64,000 bases of DNA, from assembly GCA_003990705.1 (NCBI GenBank), contig AP018318.1, positions 1,116,001-1,180,000 of the forward strand. Reading direction: 5' to 3'. Numbering within the stretch: position 1 is the stretch's first letter; each line of letters begins with the position of its first letter. The position numbers and the translations under genes are program-made. The stretch comes from Nostoc sp. HK-01. GTDB taxonomy: Bacteria; Cyanobacteriota; Cyanobacteriia; Cyanobacteriales; Nostocaceae. Under the pieces are notes generated by a model, which was not told the DNA's origin, did no database searches, and was given only the letters and a program-made list of their open reading frames with translations. Of the stretch, positions 9,898 to 17,223 are shown one piece after another.

Positions 9898-10278
9898 TCA
9901 ATCTCGTTGCAGTTTTTTTAACTCTTCTTGCAGTTTTAGCACTTGGTCACGCAAGTCATCCACATTTTCAGTTGAGGTCTCTTTTACAGTTGGCGCTTCA
10001 TCTTCCTCTAGGATTTCGATGCGACGAGGTTCCGAAGGAGTTGTTTTTTCAGCATTATCAGCAGGGTTTGGTGGCTGTTGCGCTTGCGTCATCATATCTT
10101 CCACGAAGCGGCGGGCTTCTTCTGTGTTCATTTCTCCCCGCGCTACCATTTCATCTGCCAGTTTTTGGACTTGCGATCGCAGTTCGGATAATTTACCTCC
10201 CGCTTTCTCACCTGCGTAAGAAGCTAACCCAACACCGAGGTAAAAAGCCTTTTGTACAATATCTCCAAAACCAGGCAT
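9898..10278 (-). CDS. Phasin-like coiled-coil protein (hypothetical)
   Basis: A 126-residue protein. An N-terminal segment, FYLGVGLASYAGEKAGGKL, precedes a heptad-like stretch (LRSQVQKLADEMVARGEMN) recalling phasin/PhaF-type granule-associated proteins. A Pro/Glu/Thr-rich linker follows, then a second coiled coil (LRDQVLKLQEELKKLQ). AGGAG about 13 nt upstream supports the ATG at 10278. The gene lies only about 25 nt after the SRP RNA on the same strand and may share its transcript. The phasin link is inferred from composition. Confidence 0.65.
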   Translation of the reverse strand: MPGFGDIVQKAFYLGVGLASYAGEKAGGKLSELRSQVQKLADEMVARGEMNTEEARRFVEDMMTQAQQPPNPADNAEKTTPSEPRRIEILEEDEAPTVKETSTENVDDLRDQVLKLQEELKKLQRD

Positions 10279-10302
10279 TGCTGCTGATCGCTCCTAAAAA
10301 TA

Positions 10303-10400
10303 GGGGAACCCGGAGACTACGCCTACTACAAGCATCCCGTGTTGCTGCCACCTTCCGGTTCTGACAAGGTTTAGGCGTTGCAGTCGCATAGATCCAGGTC
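10303..10400 (-). ncRNA. ffs: Bacterial small SRP RNA (4.5S-type)
   Basis: The minus strand holds the conserved SRP core GTCAGAACCGGAAGG followed by TGGCAGCA, spanning 10343-10365. This is the Ffh-binding helix 8 with its GGAA tetraloop and asymmetric loop. The outer arms pair (GACCTGGA near 10400 with TCCGGGTTC near 10305), giving an RNA of about 98 nt, the normal size for the small bacterial form that targets membrane proteins with Ffh. A -10-like TATTAT lies 8-13 nt upstream of the proposed 5' end. Ends are estimated to within a few bases. Confidence 0.93.
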
Positions 10401-10436
10401 TAATAAAATAATAACACGAAAACTCGTAAGTGTGAT

Positions 10437-10703
10437 CTACTCAACTACAATTTTCCATTCGTAAAGCTGGTAGTTGACACAACCGTTTTTTACCAAGGGG
10501 TCAAGTGCAATTATGGCTTGTGCTTCTTCCATAGAATCCGCTTCAAACAGCAACATTCCGCCTCCCATTTTTGCCCAGTAGCCTGTTTTGGCTTGATGCC
10601 CTTTGGCAATTAAATCTTGTACGAAGGCTTTGTGGGCAGGTAAATACTGGTCAAAGATGGTTTTATCGACTACACCTGACTCGATCTTGACAAACCACGG
10701 CAT
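10437..10703 (-). CDS. YciI-like (YCII domain) protein
   Basis: An 88-residue small ferredoxin-fold protein of the YciI family, whose biochemical role is poorly known. Family features are MPWFVKIESG at the start, the LPAHKAFVQDLIAKG helix with its histidine, a GGGMLLFEADSMEEA strand-turn-helix, and DPLVKNG near the end. The frame extends 15 codons upstream to 10748. The internal ATG at 10703 has GAGG about 11 nt upstream and matches the family N-terminus. It sits just upstream of ffs on the same strand. Confidence 0.8.
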   Translation of the reverse strand: MPWFVKIESGVVDKTIFDQYLPAHKAFVQDLIAKGHQAKTGYWAKMGGGMLLFEADSMEEAQAIIALDPLVKNGCVNYQLYEWKIVVE

Positions 10704-10792
10704 TTTGCTACGAACCTCATAGGAGCAATAACTAGCTTCCATCACCATAAATCTTTTGAGAGACGTTGCTATGCCACGGCCCTATTTCGATA

Positions 10793-11404
10793 TTACGAAG
10801 CTTGTGTGTGTTTCTGTTTAGTCAATTGTAGTGATTGCTGGCGTTTAAGTGCTGACACCGTGCCAAGAGTGCAGACAGCCAGTAAGCTCAAGATGGATGT
10901 AGGTTCGGGAATAGAGATAATCCTGGCTGAAAAAACAATGGGTAATTCACTATCTTCTGTCCCTAAATTTCCAAACCCTGACAAAATTGGCGGTGCTGAA
11001 AAAACCTCTAAATAACCTGGTGTCGCCAGAAAACTAGCGAAAAACGGACTAGCATAGCTTCCTGATGATGTGGAATAACCAAAACCGTCACCTGTTAACT
11101 GCTGGCTATTCAGACTAATTAAATTGTCCACGTTAAAAGGTTCGTTACCAGGAATTGGAGTCCCCGTAGGTTGCAAACCAGTAATTGTTTCATTATTACG
11201 TGTGCCACTAATTCCCAAAATCTGGTAAAAACCAGAATTGTCAGGAGTGTCATTAGTAATGAGATTACCGCTTGCTGTAATACCAGAACCAAAATAACTC
11301 CATTGCCAATTTAAACTAGCAGCAGAGACTGCTTGCATCGTTCCAAAAATCAATCCCGATGCAACTGTCAAAGCTGTAGTAGATAGTAGAGCTAGATTTT
11401 TCAT
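10793..11404 (-). CDS. PEP-CTERM exported protein
   Basis: A 203-residue protein with a signal peptide (LSTTALTVASGLIFG ... AVSAA). Its beta-rich middle region is rich in Gly, Ser, Asn and Thr. The C-terminal PEP-CTERM signal consists of IPEPTS, a hydrophobic stretch (LLAVCTLGTVSAL) and a basic tail. A lysine/glutamine-rich extension of about 13 residues follows the usual arginine end. Such proteins are processed by exosortases and go to the surface or matrix. The specific function is unknown. Confidence 0.75.
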   Translation of the reverse strand: MKNLALLSTTALTVASGLIFGTMQAVSAASLNWQWSYFGSGITASGNLITNDTPDNSGFYQILGISGTRNNETITGLQPTGTPIPGNEPFNVDNLISLNSQQLTGDGFGYSTSSGSYASPFFASFLATPGYLEVFSAPPILSGFGNLGTEDSELPIVFSARIISIPEPTSILSLLAVCTLGTVSALKRQQSLQLTKQKHTQAS

Positions 11405-11635
11405 AGAGTATAGTTGGGGGTAGATGCGTAGCTGTAAAGCCGCGCTGCGAAAGAATGAGTCATTTCCTGGCGAATGCAGAAGCTTTTTGTATAGCTTCGT
11501 TGAGAATGACGCAGATATTTCACCCGAAAAGCTTGTGGCTAGACATCAAAAACTTTCTAGGTTAATTGATATTGGAATCTTCAACCAAGGGCAGTTTAAC
11601 ATCAAAGATACTTAGTTTATCCGTATAGTAATTAC

Positions 11636-13468
11636 TTACTCGATTTTTAAATTAAACGGCAAACGCGCATAAATTCCATTAGGGTCATTCATACTTTGGA
11701 ATGACTCTAATTCTTGTTGCAGCTTTTGAAATTCCGCAGTCAGAGGCGCAGATGCTTTGATTTGTTGTCCCTGAATTTTGAACTTTGCACTAGCCTCTTC
11801 AACGGCTTTGCCAAACAAAATTTCGTTTAAACTGCTTTCTTTGGGGTATTCTTTTAACTGCCAATTGTTACCTAAATTTGCTTTTTTGGCGGCGTATTGT
11901 AAAGCTGCATTCAGTCCACCGATTTCGTCTACTAAACCAATTTGTTTAGCTGCTACACCAGACCAAACCCGTCCTTGGGCAATTTCTGCGACTTTTTGTG
12001 CTGGTAGTTTGCGCCCTTGGGAAACTTTATTGAGAAATAGACTGTAAATACGGTTCACACTGCGCTGATAAAGTGCTAGTTCTTGGGGGGATTTTGGACG
12101 AGAGACAGTTTGATTATCAGCATAGCGTGCTGTTTTGACGACATCCCAAGTGATGCCGTTATCATTCGCCAATTTTTCTCCGTTGAACAGGATACCAAAT
12201 ACACCTATTGAACCAGTGATTGTATTTGGTTCGGCAAAAATGCGGCTAGAATCACTGGCTATCCAGTAACCTCCAGAGGCAGCAACATCACCCATTGATA
12301 CTACTACAGGTTTGATTTCATGGGTTAACCGGATTTCTCGCTGCATGACTTCGGCTGCTGTTGCACTACCGCCGGGACTGTTAATTCTTAAGACAACGGC
12401 TTTGATATTTTTATCTTGGCGGATTTTGTTGAATATTTTAGCAAAGCGATCACCTCCTACTTGTTCATCATCACCTTTACCATCAACAATTTCGCCTTCG
12501 GCATAAACTACGGCAATTTTATTGTTAGATTCTCTTTCGACACTTTGGGATTTATGAATAAATTGAGCGTATTCTGAAAGGTCTACTTGACGGAAAGTTT
12601 TATCGTTTTGATCACTACCTGTGAGTTGTTTTAAATCGGCAACTACTTGATCATGGTATGCCACTTTATCAACCAAACCATTAGTTTTAGCTACAGGTGC
12701 TTCGACTATGGCTTGATTATCGGCGATCGCCTGCAATTTTTGCGGGTTGATTTTCCGACTTGCACCAACTGTAGTCCGCCACTCACTCCACACATCGTCT
12801 AGTAATTTCTGTGTTTGTTCACGATTTTCGGGACTCAGTTTGTTGAGAATTAAGGGTTCGACAGCACCTTTAAATTTACCAACCCTGACAACCTGAACTC
12901 CAATACCAAATTTCTGTAATGCTCCTGCTAAGAACATCTGTTGGCTGCTCAAACCATTGACTTCGATTGCTCCCAAGGGATTCAGAACTAAGGTATCAGC
13001 TACGGAACTGAGGTAATATTCTTTTTTGCCCCAATCTTGTCCATACGCAACTACTTTTTTCCCTGCGGCGCGAAATTCTTCTAAGGCTTTGCGAATTTCT
13101 TTGAGGGAAGCGAAGCCCAGGTTGCTACCTGCTCCATGTGTTCCATCTAAATATATGCCGACAATTTTCGGATCTTTTCGGGCTTTCTCTATAGCATCTA
13201 GAACTTTGAGGAGTGTGATCCGGTCTTCTGGATTACCTGATAATGTTTTTTGTAACTCTTCCCCTGCACTGGGTTCTCGATCGGTAATATTTAAGGATAA
13301 GTCAAACACTACTACAGACTTATCTTTGACTATTGGACTAACATCTTGAGAAGCTGCGATCGCAAACAATAGTAGTAATAGCCCGGTAGTACTAATTCCA
13401 CAGAAAATAAATAGACCTAGTAAGCTGCCGATTAAACTGGCAACAGTTTGTTTAAGAAAATTATTCAT
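11636..13468 (-). CDS. sppA: Signal peptide peptidase SppA, 67K type
   Basis: A 610-residue membrane-anchored serine protease that degrades cleaved signal peptides. In cyanobacteria, SppA homologues are also linked to light acclimation. One N-terminal membrane helix (about residues 8-38) is followed by two tandem ClpP-fold domains, as in the long SppA class. The general-base lysine is expected in GKFKGAVEPL. The nucleophilic serine lies in GDVAASGGYWIASDS of the second domain. IFAEPNTITGSIGVFG is also typical. Its start is about 55 bp from the end of fni, on the same strand. Confidence 0.93.
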   Translation of the reverse strand: MNNFLKQTVASLIGSLLGLFIFCGISTTGLLLLLFAIAASQDVSPIVKDKSVVVFDLSLNITDREPSAGEELQKTLSGNPEDRITLLKVLDAIEKARKDPKIVGIYLDGTHGAGSNLGFASLKEIRKALEEFRAAGKKVVAYGQDWGKKEYYLSSVADTLVLNPLGAIEVNGLSSQQMFLAGALQKFGIGVQVVRVGKFKGAVEPLILNKLSPENREQTQKLLDDVWSEWRTTVGASRKINPQKLQAIADNQAIVEAPVAKTNGLVDKVAYHDQVVADLKQLTGSDQNDKTFRQVDLSEYAQFIHKSQSVERESNNKIAVVYAEGEIVDGKGDDEQVGGDRFAKIFNKIRQDKNIKAVVLRINSPGGSATAAEVMQREIRLTHEIKPVVVSMGDVAASGGYWIASDSSRIFAEPNTITGSIGVFGILFNGEKLANDNGITWDVVKTARYADNQTVSRPKSPQELALYQRSVNRIYSLFLNKVSQGRKLPAQKVAEIAQGRVWSGVAAKQIGLVDEIGGLNAALQYAAKKANLGNNWQLKEYPKESSLNEILFGKAVEEASAKFKIQGQQIKASAPLTAEFQKLQQELESFQSMNDPNGIYARLPFNLKIE

Positions 13469-13523
13469 TAGTCAATAATGAGTGGTTATGAGTAATTTGC
13501 TACAAAGACAAATTACTACTGTT

Positions 13524-14573
13524 TTATTGTATGCGGTGTAAACTTCCAGAATGTTGTAACTGCTGTAAGTTTGCGTTACCAGTACAAAATAACACTGTGA
13601 TGATTTCTGCAATTAAAACTTCAACTAACTCAGCAATGGCGGCTTCTGAGACTACGGCTGCTTGCAGAAAAGGCATGGCTAAACCGACGATATCTGCACC
13701 TAAAGCGATCGCTTTGGCTACATCTAAGCCGTGACGCAAGCCACCAGAGGCAATTAAAGGAATATTCGGTGCGATCGCCCGCACACTTGTAATACACTCT
13801 GCCGTTGGGATACCCCAATCTGCAAATGTTGCGCCTAACCTACGTTGCAAAGCATTTTCTGCCCGTTCACCTTCCACTTTCGCCCAAGAAGTTCCCCCCG
13901 CACCTGCAACATCAATGGCTGACACCCCAGCCGCAAGTAGTTTTTCCGCCATTGCACCAGAAATTCCATTGCCTACTTCCTTGGCAATCACAGGTACACT
14001 CAACTTACTACATAAATTAGTGATATTGTCAAGCAATCCACGGAAATTCACATCGCCTCTAGGTTGAATGCACTCTTGCAGAGGGTTGATGTGCAGAATC
14101 AACGCATCAGCTTCTAGCATATCGATGATCCGCAGACATTCATCTAGACCATATTTATAGTTAAGTTGCACAGCACCCACATTGGCAAATAACAATACAT
14201 CCGGTGCATACTTGCGGATAGCGAAAGTGTCAACTACCTGGGGTTTTTCTACCGCCACCCGTTGAGAACCGACACCCATCGCTAGTTTATATTGTTGAGC
14301 AACTTCAGCTAAACGGCGATTAATAGTTCCGGCTTCTTCAGTTCCTCCAGTCATCGAAGAAATTAATAATGGTGCGGCTAGGTATTTACCTAAAAAATTT
14401 GTGCTGATATTAATATCGTTGCGGTCTATTTCTGGTAAACAACAATGGCTAAAACGATAACCTTCTAACCCACTGGTTATTTCACGGCACTGAACGTCTT
14501 CTTCTAAACAGATACGGATATGATCTGCTTTACGCGACTGAGTTTGTGCAAAATTGTTAGTAGAGGCTTTCAC
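13524..14573 (-). CDS. fni: Type 2 isopentenyl-diphosphate delta-isomerase (FMN-dependent)
   Basis: A 349-residue TIM-barrel flavoprotein that interconverts IPP and DMAPP at the end of the MEP pathway, feeding carotenoid, phytol and quinone synthesis. Diagnostic pieces are [15 protein letters not shown] at the N-terminus, [57 protein letters not shown] and [14 protein letters not shown] (phosphate/FMN binding). Length and motifs are complete. It is upstream of sppA on the same strand, with no obvious functional link. Confidence 0.95.
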   Translation of the reverse strand: MKASTNNFAQTQSRKADHIRICLEEDVQCREITSGLEGYRFSHCCLPEIDRNDINISTNFLGKYLAAPLLISSMTGGTEEAGTINRRLAEVAQQYKLAMGVGSQRVAVEKPQVVDTFAIRKYAPDVLLFANVGAVQLNYKYGLDECLRIIDMLEADALILHINPLQECIQPRGDVNFRGLLDNITNLCSKLSVPVIAKEVGNGISGAMAEKLLAAGVSAIDVAGAGGTSWAKVEGERAENALQRRLGATFADWGIPTAECITSVRAIAPNIPLIASGGLRHGLDVAKAIALGADIVGLAMPFLQAAVVSEAAIAELVEVLIAEIITVLFCTGNANLQQLQHSGSLHRIQ

Positions 14574-14636
14574 TGGTAGGTATGACTCAAAGCAGTTGTG
14601 ATAACTATTTTAGGTCTTCCGCACAAAAGTGAGAGC

Positions 14637-14664
14637 AGGTGATAGGTGACAGGTTATAGGTGAA
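14637..14664. repeat. Heptamer tandem repeat (AGGTGAt type)
   Basis: Four units AGGTGAT, AGGTGAC, AGGTTAT and AGGTGAA lie between the divergent fni and HEAT-repeat genes. A second CACCCAT-type stretch follows near 14708-14730. Confidence 0.7.
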
Positions 14665-14845
14665 ATCCTATCAATGTTTAGGACAGGAGAAGGGTTTATA
14701 GTTTTTGCACACCCACCCATACACCCATTCACCACAAACAAACTTGGTGCGTAAATCCTAAATGTATTTGTACATAAAGATTTTGAATGGTAATATAAAG
14801 CACTGAGGATACAAAATAGCATTCTTATATACAGAAGTACATCTT

Positions 14846-15904
14846 ATGGCAAAACACATTTACGTCAGCTTCTGGGCTAGAGTTCCTAATTGGTTATTAG
14901 CACATCGTATGGCGGTAACTGTGTTGACTTTTGTATCACCTTTTGTAGTTAGCGGTATCAGTTATAAAACTTTGGCACAAACTCCCAATGGACAGAGAGT
15001 TGATCAGTTAATCCAAAGTTTCAGCAACGAAGATTTATTAGAACAACTTAATACAGCAACAACTTTAGGCAACCTCAATGATAGAGAGTTTAGTAGCGAA
15101 GCATTAGATAAACTCCAACAAGCATTAGTCAACCCAGATTGGCGCGTGCGTAGTGGTGCAGCCTTAGTTTTGTCGCAAAAAGGTGGTGTAATAGTTAAAA
15201 ATGCTTTACCTGCATTAGTTAAAAATCTTCAAGACGAGAATTGGTTTGTTCGCAGTAGTGCAGCTAGAGCTATTGGCAATATTATTGCTGAAGATACTGG
15301 TGATGCCAATGGCGCAAATACTGTGATTGAAGCTGCTAAGTTTTCTAGTTACTTGGTTAATGCACTGCAAGATTCTGACTTTTCGGTACGTTTTAGTGCG
15401 GCTACAGCTTTAGTCAAGTTAAATACTAAATCGTCATTTATTGTATCTCGCTTAATTTCCAACCTTAGTAATACTGACGATCCACAAACTCGCCTGGCTA
15501 ATGCGGAAAACCTGAAAACAATTAGTAATGAAGCTACACCTATTTTGCCAAATATTGGTAAAGCTCTAAAACACACCGAACCATCAGTGCGAGGACTCGC
15601 TTTAGAAACTATTGGTAGCATTGGCACAGATACTAGTGCAACTATGCCTTATTTAATTCAAGGTTTGCAAGATCCAGATTGGACAGTGCGTAGCAAAGCA
15701 GCTAGAGCAATTGTGAGAATAGTTACTAATCTGCAAGAAAAAGCTAGGGGAAATTTTATCACTGCATCTGATATTAATGCTATAGATGAATTACAAACGA
15801 TTCAAAGAATTTTCCAAAACCCACAAAACCATTTTTATAATAATGAAAAAGGAAGTGTCAGTTTAGCTATTGATGCTCTGCAAGCGGCACGTAGGAATAG
15901 ATAA
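14846..15904 (+). CDS. HEAT-repeat protein with N-terminal membrane/signal segment
   Basis: A 352-residue protein. A hydrophobic N-terminal segment (MAVTVLTFVSPFVVSGISY) ends at about residue 47 and may be a signal peptide or anchor. Five or so HEAT repeats follow, each with a DW(R/F/T)VRS or DSDFSVRFSAA core (for example NPDWRVRSGAALVLS, DENWFVRSSAARAIGN, DPDWTVRSKAARAI). HEAT arrays serve as protein-protein scaffolds. The sequence resembles the PBS-lyase-type HEAT subset common in cyanobacteria, but no lyase activity should be assumed. Confidence 0.8.
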   Translation: MAKHIYVSFWARVPNWLLAHRMAVTVLTFVSPFVVSGISYKTLAQTPNGQRVDQLIQSFSNEDLLEQLNTATTLGNLNDREFSSEALDKLQQALVNPDWRVRSGAALVLSQKGGVIVKNALPALVKNLQDENWFVRSSAARAIGNIIAEDTGDANGANTVIEAAKFSSYLVNALQDSDFSVRFSAATALVKLNTKSSFIVSRLISNLSNTDDPQTRLANAENLKTISNEATPILPNIGKALKHTEPSVRGLALETIGSIGTDTSATMPYLIQGLQDPDWTVRSKAARAIVRIVTNLQEKARGNFITASDINAIDELQTIQRIFQNPQNHFYNNEKGSVSLAIDALQAARRNR

Positions 15905-15933
15905 CCTTAATTAAAGGTTAGTGATTGAGATAG

Positions 15934-15967
15934 GTGTAAAGGTTATGTTGATTTAAGGCCTTTACAC
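15934..15967. terminator. Hairpin between convergent HEAT and HMA genes
   Basis: GTGTAAAGG (15934-15942) pairs with CCTTTACAC (15959-15967) around a 16-nt loop. It follows a smaller palindrome TAACCTT/AAGGTTA at 15902-15920. It probably ends transcripts from both sides. Confidence 0.55.
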
Positions 15968-16003
15968 GCCAAATTAGTATTTAGTCAAAAGATCATCTTG
16001 TGA

Positions 16004-16594
16004 CTATTTCTCAGCCGCACTACTAGGCTGTGGTTTGGTGGTTCCATGCAGTTTGATAAAACTATCAAAGGCATACCATGCCAAAACATACCAAGGAATG
16101 ATTTCTAATTGCAAACCTCTTACTAGCAACTGTCGTACAGATAAACATCCCAGTGCTAAGGGAAATATCAAGCGTAAATCAACTACATTATTTGTGGCTC
16201 TTTCTACTCTGTCGTTTAAGTCATAAACAGCATTAGCGATAGTAGCTGCTGCATCAGAGTGGCTTTCGTTAGTAACGTCGGCGAAAATTATGCCGATATC
16301 TTTGAGTGTAGCTAGTACATTTTGCCAGCTTTCATCATTGCGATCGTGGTGAATTACAATACTGCCATTTTGGATGTTAGTATTTACCTGGCTAATATTG
16401 GGTTGAGCATCCAACATTTTGACAATGCGTTGGATTTCCCAAGTTTGACGATGAGATGGTGCAATTCTTAAGCGTAGTCTGCCTGGAGTATCGCTAATAA
16501 TTTTTGTAGAGATAGGCTGGGATGGCGTGTTCAAGGTATCTGCCTCCACAACTTTAGGCATCATAGTGACATTACCATGATTATTTGTAAACAC
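16004..16594 (-). CDS. HMA-like (GRLRLRI-type) small membrane protein
   Basis: A protein of about 196 residues of the heavy-metal-associated-like fold. Residues about 30-100 begin with SDTPGRLRLRIAP and end in a short beta strand (GSIVIHH), the same layout as the HMA-like domain of the neighbouring ATPase, but without the CxxC metal motif. A hydrophobic C-terminal region (LIFPLALGCLSVRQLLVRG, IIPWYVLAWYAFDSFI) suggests one or two membrane segments. AGGAGG six bases ahead of the GTG at 16594 fixes the start; the frame also opens at a GTG at 16600. It is the last gene of a leftward five-gene cluster. Function unknown; metal handling is inferred from context. Confidence 0.75.
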   Translation of the reverse strand: MFTNNHGNVTMMPKVVEADTLNTPSQPISTKIISDTPGRLRLRIAPSHRQTWEIQRIVKMLDAQPNISQVNTNIQNGSIVIHHDRNDESWQNVLATLKDIGIIFADVTNESHSDAAATIANAVYDLNDRVERATNNVVDLRLIFPLALGCLSVRQLLVRGLQLEIIPWYVLAWYAFDSFIKLHGTTKPQPSSAAEK

Positions 16595-16849
16595 ATCCAC
16601 CCTCCTGAATAATCTTTGAATGCTTTTGAGTTTTGTTGACCTACCAGTCTGCTAATTTTGTTTTTCAATGATAAATTTTTGCTGGTATTTTTTGGTTAAT
16701 TTGAATCACCACAACTGACAGAGACGGGTAAAATACCCATCTCTTCATTTGCTGACTTAACCACAAGTCTCATATATGGATAATAGGAAAGTTTGAAGTA
16801 TTCAGTATGAAACTTGATATTTCATCCTTTCCCAACAACAGTCTAAAAC

Positions 16850-17152
16850 TTACACACCATTATCTGATGAACTTTCTACCGGAGTAGCAGCTTCAAATAA
16901 TGGGGTTTCTCTGTCTTCTGCGAGTTCGGCTTTGGCTTCGGCTACGATGTCTTCCCAGGTTTCGCCTAGTTCTGCAAAAGCTCCTTTGCTTTTTTCATAA
17001 GCGACAATTCCGCCTTTGATGATGGACTTAGCAATGGGTTTACCAATTCCCGCCACAACAGGAATCAGGACGGGTGCAAGTAGAACTGCACCGATACCAG
17101 CGATAATCCCAGGAGCGCCAGCATCTTCAACAAAATCAGTAATTTTCGGCAT
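16850..17152 (-). CDS. DUF5132-like small membrane protein beside P-type ATPase
   Basis: A 100-residue protein with a glycine-rich N-terminal membrane segment (APGIIAGIGAVLLAPVLIP) and a short amphipathic helix (KPIAKSIIKGGIVAYEKSK). An acidic cytoplasmic tail follows (WEDIVAEAKAELAEDRETP). The layout matches DUF5132-type partners of P-type metal ATPases. It also recalls mycobacterial PacL1, a small protein that scaffolds and supplies metal to its ATPase. GGAG about 10 nt upstream supports the ATG at 17152. It lies 71 bp after the ATPase gene. The PacL-like role is inference. Confidence 0.7.
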   Translation of the reverse strand: MPKITDFVEDAGAPGIIAGIGAVLLAPVLIPVVAGIGKPIAKSIIKGGIVAYEKSKGAFAELGETWEDIVAEAKAELAEDRETPLFEAATPVESSSDNGV

Positions 17153-17223
17153 AATCAAGTATCTCCAGTTGAATTGAAAAATTGTCAGAAAGCTATCCAG
17201 CTTAATCTACCCAAGGTCTGACC

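Noticed and set aside
9770-10364. Two plus-strand frames across 9770-10364
   Set aside because: They are antisense to the phasin-like gene and, for the second, to the SRP RNA; no protein features.
11424-11615. 63-codon plus-strand frame after the PEP-CTERM gene
   Set aside because: No ribosome-binding site, no recognisable composition or domain; looks like a chance frame in intergenic DNA.
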